In this document: one piece after another, positions 27,517 to 37,366 of the stretch | Numbering within the stretch: position 1 is the first letter of the stretch | Layout: each line of letters begins with the position of its first letter | Assembly (NCBI RefSeq): GCF_036016755.1 | Contig: NZ_JAYXIH010000014.1 | Span: forward strand, 1-64,000 | Origin: Aurantimonas coralicida_A | GTDB taxonomy: Bacteria; Pseudomonadota; Alphaproteobacteria; Rhizobiales; Rhizobiaceae | Direction: 5' to 3' | DNA: 64,000 bases | Notes under the pieces: generated by a model | Told to the model about the DNA's origin: nothing | The model's database searches: none | Seen by the model: the letters and a program-made list of their open reading frames with translations, nothing else | Made by a program: the position numbers and the translations under genes

Positions 27517-28089
27517 TCAGCGACACCATTTGTTGCCGCTGTTCGGCCATCGCTGCGCCAGACCTTCCGTCATCAGCACCTCGCCCGCATCGCGGCCGTT
27601 GGCGAGGGTTACGGACACCAGCCGCCGGCCGTAGCGATCCAGTCCACCGCCCTGCAAGGAATATCCGCCGGACATCAGCGATTGGAGCCGCCGCGTCGCC
27701 CGATCGCCCATGCTTTTTTCGGCCGCACAGCCGGGCTTCGAGACCTCCGGTGCGTCGATGCTCGTCATCCGCCATTTCGTGCCGGCCTCCCAGCCCGTGT
27801 CGCCATCGACGACGCAGGTCACGCGGACCGAACCAGAGCAAAGCGGAATGTGACGTGCGGCAGAGCGAGGCCCGGTCGATTGCGACTGTGTGGGAAGAAA
27901 GCGGTCGAGTTGGTCGAGCCATCCCTGCTCCCTGGCAACACCGACACCCACCATGACCGCGAAAACCGTGGCAACCGACACGGCATCCCGGATCATGCGA
28001 TACGGCAACCACGTACGCCGTTTCCGCCGGAACCGGTTGGGCTGGCGAGCGAAACGTTTGCGCGGCGATGACGAGGTCCAGGGACTCAT
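27517..28089 (-). CDS. thermonuclease (SNase-like) family protein with N-terminal membrane segment
   Basis: A 190-residue protein. A very basic N-terminus (about residues 9-30) and one hydrophobic segment (VATVFAVMVGVGVA) precede an SNase-like OB-fold recognisable from VVDGDT, IDAPE and DRYGRRLV. Staphylococcal nuclease homologues use equivalent Asp/Arg/Glu residues to cleave nucleic acids with calcium; several expected residues are present here but I cannot confirm activity. The ATG at 28089 gives the longest frame; a later start nearer the membrane segment is possible. It diverges from the ABC-F gene. Confidence 0.8.
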   Translation of the reverse strand: MSPWTSSSPRKRFARQPNRFRRKRRTWLPYRMIRDAVSVATVFAVMVGVGVAREQGWLDQLDRFLPTQSQSTGPRSAARHIPLCSGSVRVTCVVDGDTGWEAGTKWRMTSIDAPEVSKPGCAAEKSMGDRATRRLQSLMSGGYSLQGGGLDRYGRRLVSVTLANGRDAGEVLMTEGLAQRWPNSGNKWCR

Positions 28090-28257
28090 CCCTTGAGACT
28101 AGCCCTCGCCCGTAAACGAAAATTTACCGTGATCGCGAATCTTTCAAGCAACTTATACTGAAGTGTTGCACCGGTCTTGGAAGGCCGTGCCAAGGGGAGC
28201 AGCGATCCCGGCCGCGCCGCTCTTCCCCCTTCCCGCCATCCCGGCTAGAACGCCGCC

Positions 28258-30081
28258 ATGGCACCCCCTCCCCTTTTGCGCCTCGACGGCGTTCGCCTCA
28301 CCTTCGGCGGCACGCCGCTTCTGACCGGCGTCGAACTCAACGTCCTGCCCGGCGAGCGCATCGCGCTGGTCGGGCGTAACGGCTCCGGCAAATCGACGCT
28401 GTTGAAGATCGCCGCCGGACAGGTCGAGCCGGATTCCGGCGAGGTCTTCCTGAAGCCCGGCACGACCCTGCGCTATCTGCCGCAGGAGCCCGACTTCGGC
28501 GACTTCACGACCGTCGGCGCCTATGTCACCTCGGGTCTCGGCCCGGCCGACGACCCGCACCGGGTGACGCGGTGCCTCGACGCGCTGGGGCTGACCGAGG
28601 AGATGAAGCCGGAGAACCTGTCCGGCGGCGAGGCCCGACGCGCGGCACTCGCCCGAACGCTGGCGCCTGAGCCGGACATCGTCCTCCTCGACGAGCCGAC
28701 CAATCATCTCGACCTGCCGACCATCGAATGGCTGGAGGACGAGGTGCGTCAGATGAAGAGCGCCGTCGTCGTGATCAGCCACGACCGACGGTTCCTGGAA
28801 CGCGTCACCCGGGCCACCGTCTGGATCGACCGCGGCGCTGCCAAACGCTTGGACGAGGGCTTTTCCGGCTTCGAGGCGTGGCGCGACAAGGTGCTGGAAG
28901 AGGAAGAACGCGACCTGCAGAAGCTCGACCGCAAGATCGTGCGCGAGGAGCACTGGCTGCGCTACGGCGTCACCGCGCGGCGCACCCGCAACATGCGCCG
29001 GCTCGGCGCCCTTCACGATTTGCGCCAGCAGCGCCGCGATACCCGCCGCGCCGTCGGCCAGGTGGCGATGGAGGCCAGCGCCACCCGCGAGAGCGGCAAG
29101 CTCGTCATCGAGGCCGTCGGGATTTCGAAGGCCTATGACGGGCGCACGCTGATCGACGATTTCTCCACCCGAATCGCCAGGGGCGACCGGGTCGGTTTCG
29201 TCGGTCCGAACGGTATCGGCAAAACCACCTTGTTGAAGATGCTGATCGGCGAGCTCAAACCCGATTCCGGCAAGGTCAAGCTCGGCACCAATCTCGATCT
29301 CGCCTTCCTCGATCAGAAGCGCGCGGCACTCGACGACAATCTGTCGGTGCAGAATGCGATCACCGACGGGCGCGGCGACCAGGTGATGGTCAATGGCGAG
29401 CCGCGCCACGTCGTGGGCTATCTCAAGGACTTCCTGTTCACCCCGGAGCAGATCCGCACCCCCACAGGCAAGCTCTCCGGCGGCGAACGGGCACGCCTGC
29501 TGTTGGCCAAGACTCTGGCGACGCCGGCTAACTTTTTGGTTCTCGACGAGCCGACCAACGACCTCGACATGGAGACGCTGGACCTTTTGGAGGAGTTGAT
29601 CGCCAACTATCCTGGCACCGTCCTTCTCGTCTCCCACGACCGCGATTTTCTCGATCGCACGGTGACCAGCGTGATTTCGCCGGACGGCGATGGCCGTTGG
29701 CTGGAATATGCCGGCGGCTATACGGACATGCTCACCCAGAAGCGCGAGGCTCGAAAGACCGAAGCCACCGGCGGCACCGCGGCGGCCAAACCCCTACGCC
29801 GTTCCGGTGGCTCGGGTGCCCAGCAGAGCGCGACGAAGTCCGGCCCCAAGCTCTCCTTCAAGCAGAAATTCGCACTCGAGAACCTGCCGAAGGAAATCGC
29901 CAGACTGGAAGCGGCGATCACCAAGGCCGAGACCGAAATGGCGGACCCGGCACTCTTTGCCAAGAACGCCAAGCGCTTTGCCGAACTGGCGAGCGCGGTC
30001 GACACGAACCGGGCCGCGCTGTCGAAGGCCGAGGACGATTGGCTGCAACTGGAAATGCAGCGGGCTGAGATCGAGGGGTGA
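28258..30081 (+). CDS. uup: ABC-F family ATPase, Uup-like
   Basis: A 607-residue soluble protein with two ABC modules and no membrane part. The first has Walker A GRNGSGKST and Walker B IVLLDEPTNHLDLP, the second GPNGIGKTT and LVLDEPTNDLDME, with signatures LSGGEARR and LSGGERAR. The C-terminal domain (about 530-607) is a coiled coil (FALENLPKEIARLEAAITKAE), characteristic of Uup. ABC-F proteins act on the ribosome; Uup is linked to stalled-ribosome rescue and DNA stability. The length matches Uup rather than EttA. Confidence 0.9.
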   Translation: MAPPPLLRLDGVRLTFGGTPLLTGVELNVLPGERIALVGRNGSGKSTLLKIAAGQVEPDSGEVFLKPGTTLRYLPQEPDFGDFTTVGAYVTSGLGPADDPHRVTRCLDALGLTEEMKPENLSGGEARRAALARTLAPEPDIVLLDEPTNHLDLPTIEWLEDEVRQMKSAVVVISHDRRFLERVTRATVWIDRGAAKRLDEGFSGFEAWRDKVLEEEERDLQKLDRKIVREEHWLRYGVTARRTRNMRRLGALHDLRQQRRDTRRAVGQVAMEASATRESGKLVIEAVGISKAYDGRTLIDDFSTRIARGDRVGFVGPNGIGKTTLLKMLIGELKPDSGKVKLGTNLDLAFLDQKRAALDDNLSVQNAITDGRGDQVMVNGEPRHVVGYLKDFLFTPEQIRTPTGKLSGGERARLLLAKTLATPANFLVLDEPTNDLDMETLDLLEELIANYPGTVLLVSHDRDFLDRTVTSVISPDGDGRWLEYAGGYTDMLTQKREARKTEATGGTAAAKPLRRSGGSGAQQSATKSGPKLSFKQKFALENLPKEIARLEAAITKAETEMADPALFAKNAKRFAELASAVDTNRAALSKAEDDWLQLEMQRAEIEG

Positions 30082-30269
30082 AGCTGTTTCCAGATCTGCG
30101 CCTGGCACTGATCGTCTCGCAATCGACATACGTACGGTCGCATCCGGACGCAGGGATGGCCGCGGGATAGCTTTCACGCTCTTCTTAATCGAAACTGCGT
30201 ATGATCGGGTGCATCCTTCATCTCACGACGCCGGTGCGCGGTCGCAGACGAAGTGAAACGGAGACGCCA

Positions 30270-31517
30270 ATGATCGAAGCCCCGAAGAGACCGGTGTCGA
30301 CGCCGGGTGCGCTAGCGATAGCAACCGGCCGGACCCGAACGGAGCGGATAGCGCATCGGGCCAGATATTTCCCGGCGCTGCTCGTCATGCTTGCCTTCGC
30401 CCTCGTCACCCTACTGCCCCTGCCCGCCTTCGCCTTCGAAACCACCGCCCCGACGGCCCTCCTCGTCGATTTTTCCACCGACAGGGTGCTCTACGAGAAA
30501 AACGTCGACGAGAGGATCGCGCCGGCGAGCCTCGCCAAGCTGATGACGCTGGCCGTGATCTTCGACGCATTGCGCCAAGGCACCGTGGAGCGCAACGACC
30601 GCTTCACCGTCTCGGAAAAAGCATGGCGGGAGGGCGGCGCGGAATCCGGTGGCTCGACGATGTTCTTGCCGCTCAAATCCGAGGTCAGCCTCGACGACCT
30701 GATCAAAGGCATCATCATCCAGTCGGGCAACGATGCCACGATCGTCGCGGCGGAAGGCATCGCGGGCTCGGTCGAGGCCTTCGCCGCGACGATGAACGCC
30801 GAAGCCAAAAGGATCGGCCTGACGAACTCCCACTTCACCAATCCGCACGGCCTGCCCGACCCGGAGCAATATGTGACGGCGCGCGATCTGGTGCTTCTGG
30901 CCGCCTATCTGATCCGTGAGTTTCCAGACGAATATCCGCTCTTCGCGGAGGAGAGCTTCACCTTCAACGGTATCAAGCAGCAGAATCGCAACCCCTTGCT
31001 GCGTGTCGGCGCCGACGGGCTAAAGACAGGCCACACGGCCAGGGCCGGCTTTGGCCTCGTCGCTTCGGCCGAACGCGATGGCCGGCGCGTCGTGCTGGCG
31101 ATGAGCGGAATGCAATCGGCCGACGAGCGCGCGAGCGAGACGCGGCGGTTGATGGAATACGGATTGCAGGATTTCGAGGAGGTAGTGCTGATCAAGGCGG
31201 GCGAGCCGGTCGGAGAAATGCCGGTCAGCGACGGTGTTGTCGACAGGGTGTCCCTCGTCGCCGATTCCGAACTCCGCTTGCTGGTGCCACGGGGCAGTCT
31301 CGCCGACATGACGCGGACGATCATCGACAATGGTCCGGTCGTGGCGCCGGTCGCGGAAGGCCAGCGGCTCGGCTGGATTCGGTTCTCGCGCGGCGACGAA
31401 ACCGTGCGAGACGTGCCGCTGCACGCCGCCAAACCGGTCGCGCGGACGAGCTTTTTGCGGCGGATCGGCGAGACGATCGCCGGCCATTTGACATGGCGCA
31501 GTGCGAAAGAGCCTTGA
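30270..31517 (+). CDS. D-alanyl-D-alanine carboxypeptidase (PBP5/6 type)
   Basis: A 415-residue penicillin-binding protein that trims the terminal D-Ala of peptidoglycan pentapeptides in the periplasm. Serine peptidase S11 motifs are complete: SLAK at 87-90 with nucleophilic Ser87, SGN at 152-154, KTG at 252-254. A hydrophobic segment at about 35-55 serves as signal peptide, and a PBP5 C-terminal beta domain (about 320-400) follows. The ATG at 30270 (CGGAGA upstream) is preferred to an in-frame ATG at 30201. The N-terminal 30 residues before the hydrophobic segment are unusually long. Confidence 0.9.
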   Translation: MIEAPKRPVSTPGALAIATGRTRTERIAHRARYFPALLVMLAFALVTLLPLPAFAFETTAPTALLVDFSTDRVLYEKNVDERIAPASLAKLMTLAVIFDALRQGTVERNDRFTVSEKAWREGGAESGGSTMFLPLKSEVSLDDLIKGIIIQSGNDATIVAAEGIAGSVEAFAATMNAEAKRIGLTNSHFTNPHGLPDPEQYVTARDLVLLAAYLIREFPDEYPLFAEESFTFNGIKQQNRNPLLRVGADGLKTGHTARAGFGLVASAERDGRRVVLAMSGMQSADERASETRRLMEYGLQDFEEVVLIKAGEPVGEMPVSDGVVDRVSLVADSELRLLVPRGSLADMTRTIIDNGPVVAPVAEGQRLGWIRFSRGDETVRDVPLHAAKPVARTSFLRRIGETIAGHLTWRSAKEP

Positions 31518-31745
31518 CGCGCCGCACATTAAAGCCGATATGCGTTGGCATCACGCCGTGATCGCGCAGCGCCTGCTTGTTTCCCGAAGCCTCCCAGGTT
31601 TTGAGATTTTTGCCAGCGCCAATCGAATCGGCCCACGGCTTCGGTCGAGGGTTTCGCATTTCGACACGGCCCGTCGATCCGTCCGCATGCGCGAAGACGA
31701 TCGACTTTTTCGCGGACGCATCGTCCGCATCCCGTAAGGCATCCA

Positions 31746-33083
<1,338 letters not shown>

Positions 33084-33113
33084 GTCAGCGGCGCGCTTCT
33101 TGCAAATGCGAAG

Positions 33114-33139
33114 GGGCGGCCGCGAGGTCGCCCTTTTTT
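33114..33139 (+). terminator. rho-independent terminator of rhlE
   Basis: Stem GGGCGGCC / GGTCGCCC (8 bp, one G-T pair) with loop GCGA, followed by TTTTTT, 31 bases after the rhlE stop. Confidence 0.9.
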
Positions 33140-33229
33140 CGTCGTCAGCGACATCCATCGGCGAACCGTGAGTTGCGGAGCCAAAGCGCCGTCGCCATAT
33201 GCCGGGCTGTTGCAACAAGGAGCCCCTTG

Positions 33230-33541
33230 ATGGCCGAAACGATCAAGGTCGACATTCCCCACAAGCTGAGCCGCGAGGCGGCCCGCACGCGGATCGAGGA
33301 GAGTTTCGGCAAGCTGCGCCAAGACATGCTCGGCGGCATGGTCAAGTTCGAAGACGTCTGGACGGGCGAGCATCTCGACTTCCGGGCACGGGTAATGGGC
33401 CAGTCGGTAACCGGACGCCTCGACGTTCTCGACGATGCGGTCCACGTCGAGGTGGATCTGCCAGTGTTCCTTGCAGCGATCGCCGAGAAGCTCAAAGGCC
33501 GCCTCCGCAAAGAGGGTCAGGTGCTGCTGGAGAAAAAGTAG
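33230..33541 (+). CDS. polyhydroxyalkanoic acid system family protein
   Basis: A 103-residue protein matching the PHA_gran_rgn type: MAETIKVDIPHKLSREAARTRIEESF, a central FRARVMGQSVTGRLDVLDD and a basic end. Members are small cytoplasmic proteins named for association with polyhydroxyalkanoate granules; the biochemical role is unclear. AAGGAG lies before the ATG at 33230, and upstream in-frame codons to 33173 are not used by the family. No other granule gene is nearby. Confidence 0.8.
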   Translation: MAETIKVDIPHKLSREAARTRIEESFGKLRQDMLGGMVKFEDVWTGEHLDFRARVMGQSVTGRLDVLDDAVHVEVDLPVFLAAIAEKLKGRLRKEGQVLLEKK

Positions 33542-33588
33542 CGCAACGGGTCAGTCGACAGCAGGCTGGACGCTGCGAGGCATACCCC

Positions 33589-34128
33589 TCAGTTGCGAAC
33601 GCCGGTCAAGGTCGCGTTCTGGGCGCGCACGGTCCCGCCGTTCTCTCCCGGCTCGATCGCGAGAATCTCCCCGAGCCCAGGAACCAATGATCCGACCCTC
33701 ACGCGCCAGAGCTCTCCGGGCGAGGCCAGATGCGCTTCCGAACCGAAAACCATGACGATCTGGAAATCCCGCGGCGTCAGCGCGACAGCCCGAACCAACT
33801 TGGGCACCGGTATTGCCCCCTCGACCAAGTCACCTGGCTTGTCCGTCGACCCGGTGATCATCTGGTCGAGCAGCGGGCGGGTGAAATAACTGGGGTCCAG
33901 CGCGGATATGATGGTGACGGCTGAGAAGAAGCTAATCGATAGAATTCCCAGCCCTACCAAGCCCAGATTCACGATCCGGTCAGAGCGCGGGGGAGGCGGA
34001 TACAAGTCGGCCGGTGGCCACGCTTTGACGGTCGGTTGATGGGGAATGGATGTGGACAAGAGAACCTCGAACCCTTGATATTCGACGAAAGCCGGTCGAA
34101 GGCCTCCACCAGGGAACATCGCATTCAC
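33589..34128 (-). CDS. hypothetical single-pass membrane protein
   Basis: Up to 179 residues, though the real start may lie further in. A Pro-rich cytoplasmic part (PHQPTVKAWPPADLYPPPP) precedes one membrane helix (about residues 52-74), then a periplasmic domain ending VRVGSLVPGLGEILAIE...GTVRAQNATLTGVRN. That ending resembles the closing strands of PilP/GspC-like secretion proteins, but the similarity is only of pattern and no pilus gene is nearby. I do not recognise the family. Confidence 0.6.
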   Translation of the reverse strand: MNAMFPGGGLRPAFVEYQGFEVLLSTSIPHQPTVKAWPPADLYPPPPRSDRIVNLGLVGLGILSISFFSAVTIISALDPSYFTRPLLDQMITGSTDKPGDLVEGAIPVPKLVRAVALTPRDFQIVMVFGSEAHLASPGELWRVRVGSLVPGLGEILAIEPGENGGTVRAQNATLTGVRN

Positions 34129-34374
34129 AGGTTAAGGTTTTATAGATCACGACCAAACGGGATCGATTTTAGTCAGCCGGCGCGGAATGCGAGCGGACAC
34201 CGGCTCAGCGCTTTATCCTCATTCCGCCCTAGCGCTTGAAGAGGGATCGAGCGCGGCGCCGATGTTCCACCCCTGTGATGACGTCGATCTCGGACAAATC
34301 CCACGAAGGGCAGAGCCACCCGACCCGGCAGGCGTTGAGGATTTGTTCGCCATCGCCGCGATAGGATGCGTGCC

Positions 34375-34716
34375 ATGACGATGCATTCGACCCCACCGCG
34401 CTCCGATAGCCGCATGGTGCCCCGTCGGCGCACCCGTATCCAGCCGGTCAAGATCGTGTCCCTGGATCGGACATTCCTGGAGGACGGCACGGCGATCGAC
34501 CGTTCCTCGAAGGGCGCGCGTATCGGACGATATGCCGCCCGCCGCTTGCCGAGCCAGATCGCGCTCTATGACGAGGTGGATTGTACGTTTCAGCCGGCCA
34601 CACTGGTGTGGACCCGCGGACTCCAGATCGGCTTGCGTTTTACCGGTCCCGTTGTCGCCGCGAACCGGGCGGAAATCCTGCGCCTGACCGGCCGCTACTA
34701 CGCGATCACCGAGTAG
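34375..34716 (+). CDS. PilZ-domain-like protein
   Basis: A 113-residue protein. The N-terminus carries the two PilZ c-di-GMP-binding signatures in order: an Arg cluster (RRRTR) and D-x-S-x-x-G (DRSSKGARI), followed by a short beta barrel (YDEVDCTFQPATLVWTRGLQIGLRF). PilZ proteins bind c-di-GMP and control motility or secretion; the location at the edge of the flagellar cluster fits. ATGs at 34366, 34375 and 34381 compete; 34375 has AGGA at the best distance. Confidence 0.68.
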   Translation: MTMHSTPPRSDSRMVPRRRTRIQPVKIVSLDRTFLEDGTAIDRSSKGARIGRYAARRLPSQIALYDEVDCTFQPATLVWTRGLQIGLRFTGPVVAANRAEILRLTGRYYAITE

Positions 34717-34824
34717 CGGGGAATGAGGTAAACGGGGACCGATTTTCCGTCGGCATTTCGCACCGAATGACCACGATCCAGGGCCCCTCGTCTGCGTCCA
34801 GAGATGGCGGCGCGGCGGGCGACT

Positions 34825-35295
34825 CTATTGGGACTCAGGCCGTCCGTTGCGGATGTCCTTCTTGGCGATGTAGTCGAACTGCTCCACCAGAAGTTCGTGC
34901 ACGAGCACCTGCCCATAGCGGGCATTGACCGCGTCGCGGATCGAAGTGGTCAATGAGGTGAGATCGAAGCGCTGCGGCTCCTCGAAGTTGAAGCCGTCCG
35001 TCGAGTAAAGCCGTCGAAATGCTTCGTCGAGGATAAACGGGTCGGGCGGAACCTGAAGCTTTTGGGCCACCTTGCCGTCGATGGTGAAGACGAATTGCGC
35101 GAGAATATAGCCCTGGATCGCGTTGTCCGCGATCATCGGAATGGTGATATTGCCGGTCTTGCGGTAGTCGAGCCCTTCGAAATAGGTCGACTCGGTGCCT
35201 TCGGTGGCGGCATCAGCGTTCATCGAGGCCATGACATAGCTGGATCCGAGGGCGACAATGCAGACCCAGAGACCGACAGCCACCAGTTTGATCAC
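34825..35295 (-). CDS. exported protein of the flagellar cluster, unknown function
   Basis: A 156-residue protein with an N-terminal signal anchor (KLVAVGLWVCIVALGSSYVMA). Its periplasmic part has ITIPMIADNAIQGYILAQFVFTIDGKV and a C-terminal helical end, QVLVHELLVEQFDYIAKKDIR. The overall plan, a single helix followed by a domain that ends in a helix with a conserved basic tail, is reminiscent of FliL, although a standard fliL is present at 57003. Its start overlaps the flgN-like gene by 4 bases, so it is the last gene of the flagellar operon. Confidence 0.75.
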   Translation of the reverse strand: MIKLVAVGLWVCIVALGSSYVMASMNADAATEGTESTYFEGLDYRKTGNITIPMIADNAIQGYILAQFVFTIDGKVAQKLQVPPDPFILDEAFRRLYSTDGFNFEEPQRFDLTSLTTSIRDAVNARYGQVLVHELLVEQFDYIAKKDIRNGRPESQ

Positions 35296-35645
35296 GACCG
35301 AACGGCCTTGCGCCCGAGCTGCAAGCTATAGGTGCCGTCGGATTCGGCGTCGGTAATCGAACGGGCGATCAGCGCCGAAATCTCGTGACTGGCGCGGACA
35401 TGCAGTTCAAGCGCGCGGCGGTTCTGCTCGATAACCTTGGCAAGGCCCGTCAAACGCTCTCGCGCGTCCGGGTCTTCCTGCAAGGCCTCGGCTCGGCGCG
35501 CCAGACGGCTGAGCTCGAGCAGGCTCTGGTTCTTGCGGGCGGTGATCTCCATGAGATCGAGCGCCTTGCCGGCGCTGAGCGCGTCGGTCTCGGTGGCAAG
35601 GGCGGTTTCGAGCCGATCAACGGCCTTTGCGAGCATGGTATCCAA
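35292..35645 (-). CDS. flgN: FlgN-like flagellar export chaperone
   Basis: A 117-residue, all-helical soluble protein (AVDRLETALATETDALSAGKALDLMEITARKNQSLLELSRL) with an ending SDGTYSLQLG. Size, helix content and the position behind flgJ match the FlgN-type chaperones that escort hook-associated proteins FlgK and FlgL to the export gate. The assignment rests on pattern and context rather than on strong sequence hallmarks. Confidence 0.7.
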   Translation of the reverse strand: MDTMLAKAVDRLETALATETDALSAGKALDLMEITARKNQSLLELSRLARRAEALQEDPDARERLTGLAKVIEQNRRALELHVRASHEISALIARSITDAESDGTYSLQLGRKAVRS

Positions 35646-35655
35646 GTCGACGTTC

Positions 35656-36171
35656 CTATTCTGCGCTGTCTTTGCGGATGGCCCCGGCCCGCGCGATGTC
35701 GTTTTGCCGAAGCATGCGGTTCAGGCTGTCGCTGGCGGCCTCGCGGCCATCGACCGCGGCGAAGCCACCACCGGGCTCGTTGGCGATCGAAGCGGCGATA
35801 CCGATGCCGCCGCCCTTGGCGAGTTCGTTGCCGATCTCCTCGGCCATCATCGAACGCCAGATCGCGCCGGCGGTGCCGGATCCGAAATAGCTGGAGGCTT
35901 CGGATGGCAACATCGATTCGACGAAGCTGCGCAGGACGAAGCCCTCGAACTGCTCGAGAGGCGGTACGGCGCGCGCTTCATGGGCGACAAGCGGGATGAT
36001 CGGCGCCGCCGGCGTGACATCGGGGGCCGCCGCGTCGAGAATCGTCGCGAAATCGGTCGAGGCCGCATCCTTGACCATACGAGAATCAGTAACGCGCGGC
36101 GCGATCTGCGTCGGCTCGGTCTTCGCGGCGGATAGGATGGGGGAAACGGTCATCGGCGACAGTCGGCTCAT
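35656..36171 (-). CDS. flgJ: FlgJ-like rod-binding protein (no muramidase domain)
   Basis: A 171-residue protein whose central block FEGFVLRSFVESMLPSEASSYFGSGTAGAIWRSMMAEEIGNELAKGGGIGIA is the FlgJ N-terminal rod-scaffold domain. The C-terminal peptidoglycan hydrolase domain of enterobacterial FlgJ is absent, as usual in alphaproteobacteria, so a separate hydrolase must cut the wall. The ATG at 36171 is chosen at the end of a long N-terminal frame that shows no flagellar similarity; 36153 is an alternative. It sits between fliJ-like and flgN-like genes. Confidence 0.82.
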   Translation of the reverse strand: MSRLSPMTVSPILSAAKTEPTQIAPRVTDSRMVKDAASTDFATILDAAAPDVTPAAPIIPLVAHEARAVPPLEQFEGFVLRSFVESMLPSEASSYFGSGTAGAIWRSMMAEEIGNELAKGGGIGIAASIANEPGGGFAAVDGREAASDSLNRMLRQNDIARAGAIRKDSAE

Positions 36172-36206
36172 GAATCGGCAGGTTCGCCTCTTGTATCGCG
36201 CCGGCC

Positions 36207-36614
36207 TTATTCGAAGCTTGTCCGCTTCCGAGCCAGAAATCCGTCGACGCCGACTTCCAGATCTTTCGCCTCGTCCTCGACGACCGTCGATCGACGCGTT
36301 TCGTCGCGCAACTTCTCGACGCCCTTCTCGGATCGACGGGTCGACTGGATTTTCTTCTCGGTCTCGGTCTGGCGCTCGAGATTGACCCGGCGGGCCGCCT
36401 CGTTGCGCCGCAGATTGCGGACCTTGGCCTCGACGAAGAGGCCGTGCAGCTCCGACGTCGTGCCGAGACTGCCGAGCAGCTCGGAGTCGGATCGGTCGAT
36501 CTCGTTGCGTTCCTTGCGAAGATGTCCCAGGCGCCATTCCTCGAGCAGGCGCTTCTGGCCCTGCACCTTCATCAGCCGCTCCAAGCGATGGAGTTTGGAT
36601 CGGTTCCCGCTCAT
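36207..36614 (-). CDS. fliJ: FliJ-like flagellar protein
   Basis: A 135-residue, highly charged, all-helical coiled-coil protein (SKLHRLERLMKVQGQKRLLEEWRLGHLRKERNEI). Length, coiled-coil nature and position after fliR suggest FliJ, the stalk that links the FliI ATPase to FlhA. The ATG at 36614 overlaps the fliR stop (ATGA). FliJ sequences diverge strongly, so this is a context-supported call. Confidence 0.65.
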   Translation of the reverse strand: MSGNRSKLHRLERLMKVQGQKRLLEEWRLGHLRKERNEIDRSDSELLGSLGTTSELHGLFVEAKVRNLRRNEAARRVNLERQTETEKKIQSTRRSEKGVEKLRDETRRSTVVEDEAKDLEVGVDGFLARKRTSFE

Positions 36615-37366
36615 CCGGTCAGTACCCACTGCTCGAAGTCCTGCATGAACAGAACCAGGAAATCGCTGATCACATAGCCGAACAGAACCAACCCGCCGGC
36701 GAGCACGAATGGCAGCGAGATGAAGTAGATCGGGATCGTCGGCGTCAGCTTGTTGGCCAGCCCGATCGCAAAATTGACGATGACGCCATACAGGACGAAT
36801 GGACTCGAAATCCGAAGAGTCAAGAGGAAGGCCTCGTCGAGATTGTCAGTGATGTTGACGAGGGAGCCGCGCACGGAAAAACCCGCGGCGGCGGGCATCG
36901 CGCTGTAGGAGGCGACGAGAGCCCTGGCGATTTCGGCATGTAGGTTCAGGACGAAGATCAGCGTGGTGGCAGTCAGCGTCACCAGCGAAGCCACGGCGGG
37001 AGCCGGGCTTTGGTCATCGATCGGCACGCCCATCGACTGGCCCATGCCAATGGAATTGGCGATGACATATCCACCAAATTGCAGCGCGATCATGAAGCTG
37101 CGCCCCAGTAGTCCGATGAACAAGCCGTTGAGGATTTCGGTCACCATCAGCGACAGCCGGGCATTGTCTCCCGACCCAGCCACAAGCGGCTGCAGAACCG
37201 GCAGCAAGGCCGGGGACAGCGCCAGCGATATCGCGAAGGCCAGGAACAGCCGGACCTGCAACGGAACGCGGGAGGACGAAAAACCTGGCATGAGCAGCAG
37301 GCAGGTGCCGATCCGACAGAAGATCAGAAACAGCGAGAAGACGATGTCGGAGAGTTCCGCCGTCAC
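36611..37366 (-). CDS. fliR: flagellar export gate protein FliR
   Basis: A 251-residue integral membrane protein with about six helices, typical of FliR (AELSDIVFSLFLIFCRIGTCLLLMPGFSSSRVPLQVRLFLAFAIS and LALTPTIP-like C-terminal region). With FliP and FliQ it forms the export channel of the flagellar type III system. It overlaps flhA upstream and the fliJ-like gene downstream by 4 bases each. Confidence 0.93.
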   Translation of the reverse strand: MTAELSDIVFSLFLIFCRIGTCLLLMPGFSSSRVPLQVRLFLAFAISLALSPALLPVLQPLVAGSGDNARLSLMVTEILNGLFIGLLGRSFMIALQFGGYVIANSIGMGQSMGVPIDDQSPAPAVASLVTLTATTLIFVLNLHAEIARALVASYSAMPAAAGFSVRGSLVNITDNLDEAFLLTLRISSPFVLYGVIVNFAIGLANKLTPTIPIYFISLPFVLAGGLVLFGYVISDFLVLFMQDFEQWVLTG

